Positions 1 through 8,377 are shown, counted from the first letter of the stretch. The stretch: 64,000 bases of DNA from Microbacterium oleivorans (GCF_013389665.1 NZ_CP058316.1:2790001-2854000), one strand, 5' to 3'. Numbers and translations are program-made. Notes: generated by a model not told the origin, from the sequence alone.

Positions 1-53
1 CCCACGACGAGGATCAGCAGGCAGGCTTTGGGCTTCGGCATCCCGTACTCCAT
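1..53 (-). CDS. Possible 5' end of a gene running off the left edge
   Basis: On the minus strand an ATG at 53-51 opens a frame that stays open to the window edge and reads MEYGMPKPKACLLILVVG. A second in-frame ATG follows four codons later. The hydrophobic run after the lysines could be a signal peptide or membrane anchor. It would be divergent from the CNNM genes. Only 17 codons are visible, so this is a weak call and no function can be given. Confidence 0.25.
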   Translation of the reverse strand, partial: MEYGMPKPKACLLILVV

Positions 54-206
54 TCGGTCGATGTGTCGCCCACGCTACGGATGCCGCGGAGTCGCGTCAT
101 CGGCTTGACAGAGGCCGATGTCGCACGGTCCGTGCGGGCGGTCGCCCGGGGGGACTTGCGGCTATCCTGTAGACGCCCACCCGTGCCCTATCGAGAAAGA
201 ACACCC

Positions 207-287
207 GTGAGCCGTCGCCGTGCCTCCACCGACCAGGAGGGTCGATCTTCGTACCCCCTCACTGAGAGAGGGGGTGACACCGAATGA
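207..287 (+). CDS. Possible 26-residue leader peptide before the CNNM genes
   Basis: A GTG at 207, preceded by GAAAGA at 195-200, opens a 26-codon frame rich in Arg, Asp, Glu, Ser and Thr. Its TGA (285-287) overlaps the ATG (284) of the next gene as ATGA, so translation of the two could be coupled. The frame also extends upstream of 207, so the start is not certain. Short leader peptides are known ahead of some magnesium transport genes in other bacteria. Applying that here is inference only; conservation of the frame in relatives would decide. Confidence 0.35.
   Translation: MSRRRASTDQEGRSSYPLTERGGDTE
254..274 (+). promoter_or_regulatory. Hairpin that pairs with the ribosome binding site of the first CNNM gene
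   Basis: CCCCCTC (254-260) and GAGGGGG (268-274) form a perfect 7-bp stem with a 7-base loop, extendable by an A-T pair. The right arm is the purine-rich Shine-Dalgarno stretch lying 10 bases before the ATG at 284. The stem would therefore hide the ribosome binding site unless it is opened, for example by ribosomes reading the overlapping short frame 207-287. I could not match the region to the M-box or any other metal riboswitch by eye. Confidence 0.5.
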
Positions 288-1702
288 CCGAAGCGGTCCT
301 GACACTGTTGTTGGGGATCCTGCTGACGCTGGCGATCATCGCGGCCTGCGGATTCTTCGTCGCGCAGGAGTTCGCCTACATGTCGGTCGACCGGTCGCGC
401 ATGGCGGCCCGGGCCGAGAAGGGCGACGCGCAGGCAGCACGCGTGCTCGCCATCACCAAGCGCACCTCTTTCATGCTCTCGGGCGCGCAGCTCGGCATCA
501 CCGTGACCGGCCTGATGATCGGCTACGTCGCCGAGCCTCTGATCGGCGAATCCATCGGCACGCTCCTCGGCGGAGTCGGCATCGACCCGTCCGTCTCGGT
601 GCTGATCGGTACCGTGGGGGCGCTGGTGCTCGCGACCGTCGTGACGATGATCTTCGGCGAGCTCTACCCGAAGAATCTCGCCATCGCGAGTCCCGAGCCG
701 CTCGCGCGCGCGTTGGCGGTGCCCACCCGTATCTATCTGATGCTCTTCGGCTGGCTGATCACCGTGTTCGACGTCGCCGCGAACGCGCTGCTGCGCCTGC
801 TGCGCATCGAGCCTCTCGAGGACGTCGACGAGAGCGCGACCGCGCGTGACCTCGAGGCGATCATCGAGGAGTCCCGCGCGAGCGGCGACCTTCCCGACGA
901 TCTGTCGATGATCATCGACCGCATCCTCGACTTCCCGCAGCGCGACGTCGAGCACGCGATGGTGCCGCGCTCGCGCATCGACTCGATCTCGCCCGACACG
1001 ACGGTGGGCGAGGTGCGCGCGCTCATGGCGACGGGCCACACGCGCTACCCGGTCATCGGCCACGAGGACGACCCCGTCGGCGTCGTCGAGCTGATCGACC
1101 TGCTGCGCGGCCATTACGCCGACGATGCGCCGGTGTCGACGATGATGCGCGAGGCCGTCGTGCTTCCGACGACCATGCAGCTGCCCGTCGCGCTCGACCG
1201 CATGCGGCAGACGCGCAACGAGCTCGCGTGCGTCGTCGACGAATACGGCAACTTCGACGGCATCCTCACGATCGAGGACCTGACCGAGGAGGTCATCGGC
1301 GAGATCTCGGACGAGCACGACCTCGACGTCCACGAGATCGTCAGCGTCGGCGACGACCATTGGCGCCTGCCCGGCGACATCCACCTCGACGAGGTCGAGC
1401 GGCTCATCGGCCACGACCTGCCGCGGGACGACGCCGAGACCATCGCCGGACTCATCATCAGCGAGCACGGCGACCTGCTGCCCGAGGGGGCTCTCGTGCG
1501 AATCGACCTGCCCGAGCGCGCGTCCGAGACCGTTCAGGGCCTGCGGATGCAGCGCTGGCTGGACGTCGAGGTGGTCGAGGTCGCGCGGCTCGTCCCGTCG
1601 GAGCTCGTCGTGCGCCTGCACGAGGTGGACCTGGATGCCGACGCCGAGGGCGGCGATGCCGTCGTCGCGGCCGGCGCGCCCGATGAGGAGGTGACCCGAT
1701 GA
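284..1702 (+). CDS. CNNM/CorC-like membrane protein with CBS domains
   Basis: This 472-residue protein has the full CNNM/HlyC-CorC layout. Four hydrophobic segments lie in residues 1-165 and include the family motif GELYPKNLAI. Two CBS repeats follow at about 220-340, the second containing VVDEYGNFDGILTIEDL. A CorC_HlyC domain lies at about 350-440. The family is linked to magnesium, cobalt or other divalent cation transport in the cytoplasmic membrane, often efflux; some members are called hemolysins without good evidence. The ATG at 284 is preceded by a G-rich ribosome binding site. The stop overlaps the start of the next gene as ATGA, so the two CNNM genes form an operon. The exact ion cannot be told from sequence. 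Confidence 0.9.
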   Translation: MTEAVLTLLLGILLTLAIIAACGFFVAQEFAYMSVDRSRMAARAEKGDAQAARVLAITKRTSFMLSGAQLGITVTGLMIGYVAEPLIGESIGTLLGGVGIDPSVSVLIGTVGALVLATVVTMIFGELYPKNLAIASPEPLARALAVPTRIYLMLFGWLITVFDVAANALLRLLRIEPLEDVDESATARDLEAIIEESRASGDLPDDLSMIIDRILDFPQRDVEHAMVPRSRIDSISPDTTVGEVRALMATGHTRYPVIGHEDDPVGVVELIDLLRGHYADDAPVSTMMREAVVLPTTMQLPVALDRMRQTRNELACVVDEYGNFDGILTIEDLTEEVIGEISDEHDLDVHEIVSVGDDHWRLPGDIHLDEVERLIGHDLPRDDAETIAGLIISEHGDLLPEGALVRIDLPERASETVQGLRMQRWLDVEVVEVARLVPSELVVRLHEVDLDADAEGGDAVVAAGAPDEEVTR

Positions 1703-2721
1703 GCTGGTGGGTCGTCACGATCATCACGATCGCGCTCATCGTCGCGAGTGCGTTCTTCGTCATCGTCGAGTTCGCGCTCCTCGCCGCCCGACGCCACCGG
1801 CTGGAGGAGGAGGCCGACCGCAGTGCCTCGGCGCGCGCCGCGTTGCGCGGGGTCAACGAGCTGACCGTCATGCTCGCGTTCGCTCAGCTGGGCATCACCG
1901 CGTGCACGTTCCTGCTGGGCGCGATCACCAAGCCGGCGATCGACTACGCGCTGGCGCCGGTGTTCGAGCAGTGGGGTCTGCCCTACGTGCTGGCCGACGT
2001 CATCGCGTTCATGCTGGCCCTCGTCGTGGTGACCTTCCTGCACCTCGTCATCGGCGAGATGGCGCCGAAGTCGTGGGCGATCGCGCACCCGGAGGTCGCG
2101 GCGAAGGCGACGGGAATCACCGCCCGCGCGCTCACCTGGCCACTGCGTCCGTTCCTGCTGTGGATCAACCACATCGCCAACCGGCTCGTGAAGGCATCGG
2201 GCGTGGAGCCCGTCGAGAAGGCCGCCGCCGGTGGCCAGGATGCCGACACGATCCGCGAGCTCGTCGCGCACTCGCGCGCGGCGGGGACGCTCGAGGTGCA
2301 GTACTCCGAGCCCATCGCCCGGGCCATCGCGCTCGGCTCGCTGACCGTCGGCGACATCGTGCGCACCGACCGCGTCCCCACGTCGGTGCCGATGACGGCG
2401 ACCGCCGCCGACGTGCAGGCCGTCGCCGCGTCGTCGAGCCACCTGCGCATCCTGGTGGGGGAGGGTGCCTCGAGCCGGGTGGCGCACGTCCGCGACACCC
2501 TCGCCGTCCCTCCCGGCACCCCGGCGATCGACATCGCCCGCGAGGCCCTGGTCGTGACCCCGGACGCCTCGGCCTATGACGCCCTCGCACGCATGCGCCG
2601 CGGGCACGTGCAGTTGGCGACGGTCGTCGACGGCGACCGGCTGCTCGGGGTCGTCACGCTCGACGACCTGTTGCGCGAGGTGCTGCCGGGTGCTGCCGAC
2701 AGCGAGCTGATCACGAGCTGA
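1699..2721 (+). CDS. Second CNNM/CorC-like membrane protein, short form
   Basis: This 340-residue paralogue of the preceding gene carries the N-terminal CNNM transmembrane domain, with hydrophobic segments in residues 1-160 and the motif GEMAPKSWAI. A divergent CBS pair occupies about 220-335, ending in GVVTLDDLLREVL. It lacks the C-terminal CorC_HlyC domain of its neighbour. CNNM proteins form dimers, so a heteromer of the long and short forms is plausible but inferred. It starts at ATG 1699, overlapping the previous stop by four bases, and is followed by a strong hairpin terminator at 2756-2800. Confidence 0.88.
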   Translation: MSWWVVTIITIALIVASAFFVIVEFALLAARRHRLEEEADRSASARAALRGVNELTVMLAFAQLGITACTFLLGAITKPAIDYALAPVFEQWGLPYVLADVIAFMLALVVVTFLHLVIGEMAPKSWAIAHPEVAAKATGITARALTWPLRPFLLWINHIANRLVKASGVEPVEKAAAGGQDADTIRELVAHSRAAGTLEVQYSEPIARAIALGSLTVGDIVRTDRVPTSVPMTATAADVQAVAASSSHLRILVGEGASSRVAHVRDTLAVPPGTPAIDIAREALVVTPDASAYDALARMRRGHVQLATVVDGDRLLGVVTLDDLLREVLPGAADSELITS

Positions 2722-2755
2722 TCCCGTCGGCCGGGCGTCGGTCGCCCGCCCGCAT

Positions 2756-2800
2756 GGCAGGTCGCGTCTGTTCCCGGTGGGGATAGGGGCGCGACCTGCC
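2756..2800 (+). terminator. Hairpin terminator after the CNNM operon
   Basis: GGCAGGTCGCG (2756-2766) and CGCGACCTGCC (2790-2800) form a perfect 11-bp GC-rich stem with a 23-base loop, 35 bases after the second CNNM stop. No U-tract follows, as is common in high-GC actinobacteria. It separates the CNNM operon from the TetR gene. Confidence 0.65.
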
Positions 2801-2827
2801 GGGCGAGCGCCCGCATCCTGCCGCGTC

Positions 2828-2854
2828 CGCTAAGCTACGAAGAGTAACTTAGCG
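2828..2854 (+). promoter_or_regulatory. Palindromic operator, probable TetR autoregulatory site
   Basis: CGCTAAGCTAC (2828-2838) and GTAACTTAGCG (2844-2854) are inverted with 10 of 11 positions matching across a 5-base spacer. The site includes a possible -10 box TAAGCT (2831-2836) and ends at the ribosome binding site GGGAGG (2854-2859) of the TetR gene at 2864. This is the usual position and symmetry of a TetR-family autoregulatory operator. Binding itself is inferred. Confidence 0.7.
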
Positions 2855-2863
2855 GGAGGCCCG

Positions 2864-3466
2864 ATGAGCGACGAACAGCGGCGGCGCCGGATGCCGCGAC
2901 ACGAGCGTCGGGCGCAGCTGCTGGCCGTCGCTCGTGAGCTCATCCGCGACGGGGGGACCGACGAGTTCACCCTCGGGCGTCTCGCCGAGCGCGCCGGCGT
3001 GACCAAGCCGGTCGTCTACGACCACTTCGGCGATCGCGCCGGCGCGATCGCCGAGCTCTATCGCGCGTTCGAGGAGCAGCAGCGTGCGAGTCTGACCGCC
3101 GCCCTGGCGGGCGCAGACCCGTCGCTGGCGTCGGTCTGCGCCGCCGTGGCGGGCGCGTACATCGACTGCTCGCTCGCCGAGGGGCGTGAGCTGGCCGACG
3201 TCGTCTCGGCTCTGGCCGGCTCGGCGACGCTCGCCGAGGTGCGCCGCGAGGCGGAGGACGCCTATCTCGAGCTGTGCCGTGTGGCGCTCGCGACCTGCGG
3301 CGCGCGGCTCGACCACGCCGCCGCGCGAGCTGTGGTCGGTGCCGGCGACGCCCTCGCGCGATCGGTGCTCGAACGCCGGATCGGGGCCGAATCGGCAAGG
3401 TTCTCCCTCTCCCGCGTGCTCCGCGCCCTCGCCGACCCATCCACCGACCGACCGGAGGCATCATGA
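2864..3466 (+). CDS. TetR-family transcriptional regulator
   Basis: The 200-residue product has a typical TetR N-terminal helix-turn-helix: TLGRLAERAGVTKPVVYDHF lies at about residues 35-54, with a variable all-helical ligand domain after it. ATG 2864 is preceded by GGGAGG five bases upstream. The gene overlaps the following oxidoreductase by four bases (ATGA at 3463), so the pair is one operon and the regulator probably controls that enzyme and itself through the palindrome at 2828-2854. The effector is unknown; an electrophile or quinone would fit the partner gene but is inferred. Confidence 0.9.
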   Translation: MSDEQRRRRMPRHERRAQLLAVARELIRDGGTDEFTLGRLAERAGVTKPVVYDHFGDRAGAIAELYRAFEEQQRASLTAALAGADPSLASVCAAVAGAYIDCSLAEGRELADVVSALAGSATLAEVRREAEDAYLELCRVALATCGARLDHAAARAVVGAGDALARSVLERRIGAESARFSLSRVLRALADPSTDRPEAS

Positions 3467-4216
3467 CCATCTCGCACGAACCGACGCCGAACGCCGCGCA
3501 CTGGGTGCTGGCCCATCCGCGCTCGTCCTCGCTGAACGCTCGACTGTTCCGCGACGGGGCCGACGAGCTGGCGAAGACGCACACGGTGGCGACGTCCGAT
3601 CTGTACGCCGACGGCTTCCGCCCCGTCTTCACCGACCAGGAGCTCGACGTCACCCTCGGCCGGGCCTTCGGCGCGCCCGGTGGTGCGTATGGGCAGGCGG
3701 CGTTCCCCGACGATGTGATCGAGGAGCAGCGCAAGCTCGCCGCAGCCGAGCTGCTCGTGCTGCAGTTCCCGCTGTGGTGGTACGGGCCGCCGGCGATCCT
3801 CAAGGGGTGGATCGACCGCGTGCTCACCAACGGCTTCGCATACGGCGACATGGACCCCGAGCTCGGCGTCCCGCGCCGTTACGGCGACGGCGGACTCTCG
3901 GGACGGCGTGCGCTCGATCGGAGCGCGCGGCATCAGCGGAGACCTCGACTCGCTGCTCTTCCCGCTCACCCACGGCGCGCTCTGGTACGTCGGCATCGAG
4001 GCCCTCGACCTGCACGTCGTCTACGACGCAGACGGGCTGGATGCCGCCGGCGTCGACCGCGAGGCGGAGCGCCTGCGTGCGCGCATCGCGGGCCTCGGGG
4101 CGGAGCAGCCGCGGCGGTACCGGGCACTCCGCGACGGCGACTACCGGGGAACGCGGGCGCTGCGCGGCGACATCCATCCGGGCCGGACCGACTTCGGCAT
4201 CCACCTGGCCGACTGA
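3463..4216 (+). pseudogene. NAD(P)H oxidoreductase of the flavodoxin-like quinone reductase family, frameshifted
   Basis: Two frames together encode one quinone-reductase-like protein of about 250 residues, the usual family length. The first runs from ATG 3463 and contains the flavodoxin-fold motif FPLWWYGPPAILKGWIDRVL, ending sensibly near SGRRAL at about 3916. The matching second half, with GARGISGDLDSLLFPLTHGA and a C-terminus at the TGA 4214-4216, continues in the +1 frame. Loss of two bases in a CTCTC run, or gain of one base, near 3915 explains it. The family reduces quinones or nitro compounds with FMN or FAD. Both halves look well conserved, so this is either a recent inactivating mutation or a sequence error. 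Confidence 0.75.
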
Positions 4217-4247
4217 CGCCGGCCGAGGCTCGGCCGCGGGAACGCCG

Positions 4248-4275
4248 AAGGGCAGCCGATCTCTCGACTGCCCTT
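4248..4275 (-). terminator. Terminator of the tRNA-Arg gene
   Basis: AAGGGCAG (4248-4255) and CTGCCCTT (4268-4275) make a perfect 8-bp stem with a 12-base loop, starting 11 bases beyond the 3' end of the minus-strand tRNA. It can also stop transcription of the plus-strand oxidoreductase gene that converges here. Confidence 0.65.
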
Positions 4276-4285
4276 CTCGTGACTG

Positions 4286-4358
4286 TGCCCCCGACTGGAA
4301 TCGAACCAGCGACCTTTGGTACCGGAAACCAACGCTCTATCCCCTGAGCTACGGAGGC
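4286..4358 (-). tRNA. tRNA-Arg, anticodon CCG
   Basis: The minus strand gives a 73-base cloverleaf starting GCCTCCG and ending CGGGGGC plus discriminator A, with no encoded CCA. The acceptor stem pairs completely with one G-U. The anticodon stem TTGGT/ACCAA holds the loop TTCCGGT, giving anticodon CCG, which reads CGG arginine codons. The T arm contains GGTTCGATTCC. It is the only tRNA I find in the window. Confidence 0.95.
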
Positions 4359-4424
4359 GTGCCGATCGAGACTATCACTGCGGTGGCCGGTGCTCCGACC
4401 GCCGCAGCGGTGGATGCGGCGGTG

Positions 4425-5249
4425 TCAGGGAACGAGAGGCTCGGGCGCGGGTTCGGCCGCGACGGCCGGCGCCTCGGTGATGGCGGCGATGTCGGCCGCG
4501 AGGCGGTCGGCGAGGTAGGCGTGGCCGGCGGTGGAGGGGTGGTCGCGACCGGTCGCGCCGGTGTCGATCACGTCGAGGTAGTTCGCGTCGGTGATCCAGT
4601 CCTCCGCGATGGGGGAGAGATACCACCAGCCTCGCGCGGCGGCGAGATCGGCGAGGTCGCGGTCGATGCGTGCTGTCTGCGTCTCGACCGGGAGCACCTG
4701 GGGTGCGGGTCCGAGGATCACGATGCGTGCGTCGGGGTAGGTCGCCGCGAGAGCGTCCCACGCGGCGTCCACGGCGTCGCGGTAGCCCGCGGCGCCCTGC
4801 TTGCGGTCGTTGATCGACCCCTGCACGATCACGAGGTCGGGATCGAGAACGGGATCGAGGGCTGCGATGCGGTCACCGAACGAGGGGCCGTCGATGCCGG
4901 GCTTGAGGTAGCCGCTGCCCCGCACGCCGTCGACGATCGTCGTCCAGCCGGTGCGCTGGGCCAGGACGTAGGCGTAGCCGAGGGTCGGATCCGTGGCGGC
5001 CGAGCCGTACGTCCAGGAGTCGCCGAAGACCAGCACGCGCGCCTGCGCCGGCAGGCTCAGCGGCTGGGCGGCCACGACCGAGACCGCGTTCGTGCCCGAT
5101 GCTGCAGCGGTCCCCGCCGGTGCCGCCCAGGGACGCCAGGCGACGGCCAGCACGACGGCAACGGCGGCGATGGCCACCGCCGAGACGGCCCAAGCGGCGC
5201 GGCGGCGGGGGAGTGCGATTCGGGAGGGCACACGCTGAGGGTACGTCAT
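4425..5249 (-). CDS. Membrane-anchored SGNH/GDSL-type hydrolase
   Basis: This 274-residue protein has a basic N-terminus, then one hydrophobic segment at about 19-42 that would anchor it or act as a signal, and an SGNH hydrolase domain. Block I is VFGDSWTYGS (catalytic Ser), block III is VIVQGSINDRKQ (Asn), and block V is GRDHPSTAGHAYLADRL (Asp and His). Such enzymes are esterases, lipases or polysaccharide deacetylases acting outside the membrane; the substrate is unknown. ATG 5249 is used here, but a GTG 18 bases downstream, following a TACCCT box, is also possible. It is followed by the tRNA gene on the same strand. Confidence 0.82.
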   Translation of the reverse strand: MTYPQRVPSRIALPRRRAAWAVSAVAIAAVAVVLAVAWRPWAAPAGTAAASGTNAVSVVAAQPLSLPAQARVLVFGDSWTYGSAATDPTLGYAYVLAQRTGWTTIVDGVRGSGYLKPGIDGPSFGDRIAALDPVLDPDLVIVQGSINDRKQGAAGYRDAVDAAWDALAATYPDARIVILGPAPQVLPVETQTARIDRDLADLAAARGWWYLSPIAEDWITDANYLDVIDTGATGRDHPSTAGHAYLADRLAADIAAITEAPAVAAEPAPEPLVP

Positions 5250-5276
5250 CCGCCGACCATCGCGGCGGCCTTCGTG

Positions 5277-5735
5277 TCAAGAGGTTGCGGCGGCCGGTTC
5301 GTCGTGCTGCGCGCCGGGGCGGGGCGGGTCGTCGCGAACGGCGGCGACCGCCTCGATCTCGACGAGCTGATCGTCGTAGCCGAGGACCGTCACCCCCATC
5401 AGGGTGCTCGGCACGTCGTGGTCGCCGAAGGCGTCGCGCACGACCTCCCACGCGGTGACGAGGTCGGCCTGCGCACGAGAGGCGACGAGCACGCGCGTGC
5501 TGATGACGTCCCCGATGCCGGCGCCGGCCGCCGCCAACGCGGTGCGCATGTTCTGGATGCAGGACGCCGCCTGCGCGGCGTAGTCGCCGACGCCGACCGT
5601 GGATCCGTCCGCGGCCAGCGGGCACGACCCGGCGAGGAAGATGAGCCGGGCATCGGCCGGCGCGGTCGCCGCGTAGGCGTACTCGGCGGCGTTCGACAGG
5701 GCTGTGGAGCGGATGAGGGTGACGGTCTCGGGCAT
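5277..5735 (-). CDS. RidA family protein (YjgF/YER057c/UK114)
   Basis: The 152-residue product matches the RidA fold: RLIFLAGSCPLAADGSTVGVGDY at the N-terminal half (the usual tyrosine-containing strand region), QNMRTALAAAGAGIGDVISTRVLV in the middle and VEIEAVAAV near the end. RidA proteins deaminate reactive enamine/imine intermediates released by PLP enzymes. The usual catalytic Arg region is present as ISTRVLV. The start is ATG 5735, preceded by GGAG; the frame extends further upstream, but only downstream of this codon is the family matched. It lies 27 bases upstream of the SGNH gene and may be cotranscribed with it. Confidence 0.85.
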   Translation of the reverse strand: MPETVTLIRSTALSNAAEYAYAATAPADARLIFLAGSCPLAADGSTVGVGDYAAQAASCIQNMRTALAAAGAGIGDVISTRVLVASRAQADLVTAWEVVRDAFGDHDVPSTLMGVTVLGYDDQLVEIEAVAAVRDDPPRPGAQHDEPAAATS

Positions 5736-5829
5736 GCTGCGCTCCAGTCTCGGGGTCGTGCACCAGCCTGACACGCCCGTCGCACGGGACCCGGCCCGAG
5801 CGCGGTTTCGCGCGTGCGAGGATTGCCCG

Positions 5830-6657
5830 GTGCAGCGCATCCTGACGGCCGAGCTCGACCTCGAGATGGCAGGTCCGGTCGACGTGATCCTCCAGATCGC
5901 CGCGGCCCGCTCGGTGGCGTTCCAGGCCGAGCGGCTGACGGTCTCGATCGGCGGTCGAGAGCTCGCGGCCACCGAGATCCTCGACCCGCCGGACTCGGTG
6001 CTCGCCAGCCGCCTCCACCGCATCCGGGGCGAAGCCGGTGTGGTCTCGGTTCGCTACCAGGCCGTCGTCGACGGCTCCGCACCGGTCGCCGGCACGGACG
6101 AGCGCGAGACCATCGCCTATCTCCGCCCGAGCCGGTACGCGCAGTCCGATGAGGTCTTCGCGCAGGCGCGGCGGCAGTTCGGCGGCCTGCAGGGGCGCGA
6201 TCTCGTCGCTGCCGTGGGCGATTTCGTCGCGTCGAGCACGATCTACAGTCCGGGGCTGAGTCTCGGCACCGATTCGGCGGTGACCACTCTCGCCAGCGGG
6301 CACGGGGTGTGCCGCGACTACGCGCACCTCGTGATCGCCCTGCTTCGGGCGATGGACGTGCCGACGCGGTACGTCGCGTGCTACGCACCGGGTCTGCGCC
6401 CGATGGACTTCCACGCCGTCGCCGAGGCCTACGTCGATGGGGTCTGGTACGTCGTGGACGCCACGAGACTGTCGAACCGCCGCGGGCTCGTGCGCATCGC
6501 GACCGGGCGCGACGCAGCCGACTGCGCCTTCCTCAGCTACTACGGCGGCAACATCGCGCTCACCCATCTGCGCGTCGACGCCGAGGTGGCCGGCGGCGCA
6601 CCGGAGTTCGACGACGCCGCTCTCGACGACCACGTGGGCTTCGTCTCGATCTCGTGA
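5830..6657 (+). CDS. Transglutaminase-like protein
   Basis: The 275-residue protein has a transglutaminase-like catalytic core: GVCRDYAHLVIALLRAMDVP supplies the nucleophilic Cys, DFHAVAEAYVDG the His and YVVDAT the Asp. An N-terminal beta domain of about 80 residues (bacterial transglutaminase N-terminal type) precedes it. Family members act as proteases or amidases; the target here is unknown. GTG 5830 is chosen because homology begins right there, although the frame is open further upstream. It has no signal peptide. It sits alone between the RidA gene and argS. Confidence 0.83.
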   Translation: MQRILTAELDLEMAGPVDVILQIAAARSVAFQAERLTVSIGGRELAATEILDPPDSVLASRLHRIRGEAGVVSVRYQAVVDGSAPVAGTDERETIAYLRPSRYAQSDEVFAQARRQFGGLQGRDLVAAVGDFVASSTIYSPGLSLGTDSAVTTLASGHGVCRDYAHLVIALLRAMDVPTRYVACYAPGLRPMDFHAVAEAYVDGVWYVVDATRLSNRRGLVRIATGRDAADCAFLSYYGGNIALTHLRVDAEVAGGAPEFDDAALDDHVGFVSIS

Positions 6658-6694
6658 TCGCCCGGCGCGGGCGGGGAGGGGGCAGCGGCGCGCC

Positions 6695-6700
6695 TAGAAT
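6695..6700 (+). promoter_or_regulatory. -10 box TAGAAT before argS
   Basis: TAGAAT lies nine bases before the argS ATG, with GGAGGG between. No convincing -35 hexamer is visible. The transcript would have almost no leader. Confidence 0.45.
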
Positions 6701-6709
6701 CGGAGGGCT

Positions 6710-8377
6710 ATGAATCCCGATGCCCTCGCCGAAGCGCTCCTGTCCGTCGTCGCCCCGCTCGCAGAGGCGCGACGCCCGGGATCGAGCGACGGGCTCACCG
6801 CCGCCGACTTCGTGTTCGAACGTCCCAAGAACCGCGACCACGGCGACTGGGCCTCCAACGCCGCCCTCAAGCTCGCGAAGACCGTCGGGGCGAACCCGCG
6901 CGAGTTCGCCGCCGAGATCGCCGTCGCTCTCGCCGAGACTCCCGGTGTGGCATCCGTCGACGTCGCCGGTCCGGGGTTCATCAACATCCGCCTCGACGCC
7001 GCCGCCGCCGGCGCCCTGGCCCGCCAGATCGTCGAGGCGGGCGCCGCGTTCGGCCACAACGACACCCAGGCCGGCGCCTCGATCAATCTCGAGTTCGTCA
7101 GCGCCAACCCCACAGGCCCGATGCACATCGGTCACACGCGGTGGGCGGCCCTCGGCGACGCGATCGCCCGGCTGCTCCTCGCGAGCGGTGCCGAGCTCGT
7201 GCGCGAGTTCTACATCAACGACGCCGGCGCGCAGATGCAGCGGTTCGGCCGCTCGGTGCTCGCGAGCGCGAAGGGCGAGCCCACCCCGGAGGACGGCTAC
7301 CCGGGCGCCTACATCGACGAGCTCGCGCAGCGCGTGCTCGAGGCGCGCCCCGACCTGACGAGCCTGCCCCAGGACGAGCAGGAGCAGATCGCACTCGACC
7401 TCGGGTACGAGCTGCAGATGGCCGACCTGAAGCAGTCGCTGGAGAAGTTCAACGTGCACTTCGACGTCTTCTTCAGCGAGCGGCTGCTGCACGCGACCCC
7501 CGCCGACGGTGGTCCGAGCCTCGTCGATCAGGCCGTCGACCGTCTGCGGGCGCAAGGGCACGTGTTCGACCAGGACGAGGCCGTGTGGGTGCGGACCACC
7601 GACTTCGGCGACGACAAGGATCGCGTCATCCGGCGCTCCAACGGCGAGTACACCTATTTCGCGGCCGACGCCGCTTACTACCTGAACAAGGGCGATCGCG
7701 GTTTCGCACACAAGATCTACCTGCTCGGGGCCGACCACCACGGCTACGTCCACCGCCTCAAGGCGCTCGCCGGCGCCGCGGGCGATGACCCCGAGAAGGA
7801 CATCGAGGTGCTCATCGGACAGCTCGTCTCGATCAACGGCGCGCGCCTGTCCAAGCGCGCCGGCAACATCATCGAGCTGGACGACCTGCGCGACTGGCTG
7901 GGCACCGATGCCCTGCGATACTCGCTCGAGCGCTACCCGGCCGACTCGCCGCTGACGCTCGACCCCGAGATCCTGCAGAAGCGCACCAATGACAACCCCG
8001 TCTTCTACGTGCAGTACGCCCACGCCCGCACGCACAACGTCGCGCGCAACGCGGCATCCGCCGGTGTGTCCCGCGACGCGTTCGTCCCGGAACTGCTGGC
8101 ACACGAGTCCGAGTCGGCCCTGCTGGGCGCCCTGCAGGAGTTCCCGCGCATCGTCGCCTTCGCCGCCGAGCTGCGCGAGCCGCACCGCGTCGCCCGCTAC
8201 CTCGAAGAGCTGGCGAGCCTGTACCACCGCTGGTACGACACCTGCCGGGTGACGCCGTTGGGCGACGAGGAGGTCACCGACCTCCACCGCACCCGGCTCT
8301 GGCTCAACGACGCGACGGGTCAGGTGCTGCGCAACGGCCTCGACCTTCTCGGCGTGAGCGCACCCGAGCGGATGTGA
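6710..8377 (+). CDS. argS: Arginyl-tRNA synthetase
   Basis: This 555-residue class I synthetase charges tRNA-Arg with arginine in the cytoplasm. The N-terminal Add-1-like domain covers about residues 1-90. The HIGH signature is HIGH at 139-142 within GPMHIGHTRWAALGDAI. The KMSKS counterpart is LSKRAGN at 380-386. The DALR anticodon-binding domain at about 430-555 begins near DNPVFYVQYAHARTHNV. Length matches the family. ATG 6710 follows GGAGGG. The stop codon TGA overlaps a GTG of the next frame, so the downstream membrane gene is probably cotranscribed. Confidence 0.97.
   Translation: MNPDALAEALLSVVAPLAEARRPGSSDGLTAADFVFERPKNRDHGDWASNAALKLAKTVGANPREFAAEIAVALAETPGVASVDVAGPGFINIRLDAAAAGALARQIVEAGAAFGHNDTQAGASINLEFVSANPTGPMHIGHTRWAALGDAIARLLLASGAELVREFYINDAGAQMQRFGRSVLASAKGEPTPEDGYPGAYIDELAQRVLEARPDLTSLPQDEQEQIALDLGYELQMADLKQSLEKFNVHFDVFFSERLLHATPADGGPSLVDQAVDRLRAQGHVFDQDEAVWVRTTDFGDDKDRVIRRSNGEYTYFAADAAYYLNKGDRGFAHKIYLLGADHHGYVHRLKALAGAAGDDPEKDIEVLIGQLVSINGARLSKRAGNIIELDDLRDWLGTDALRYSLERYPADSPLTLDPEILQKRTNDNPVFYVQYAHARTHNVARNAASAGVSRDAFVPELLAHESESALLGALQEFPRIVAFAAELREPHRVARYLEELASLYHRWYDTCRVTPLGDEEVTDLHRTRLWLNDATGQVLRNGLDLLGVSAPERM

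Noticed and set aside
169..283. Magnesium (M-box) or other metal riboswitch before the CNNM genes
   Set aside because: I could not find the conserved M-box core; only a simple stem and a short frame are seen. A covariance search would be needed to reopen it.
4873..6633. Long minus-strand frame across the transglutaminase-like, RidA and SGNH genes
   Set aside because: It crosses three genes in other frames and has the Arg-rich composition of an antisense artefact.
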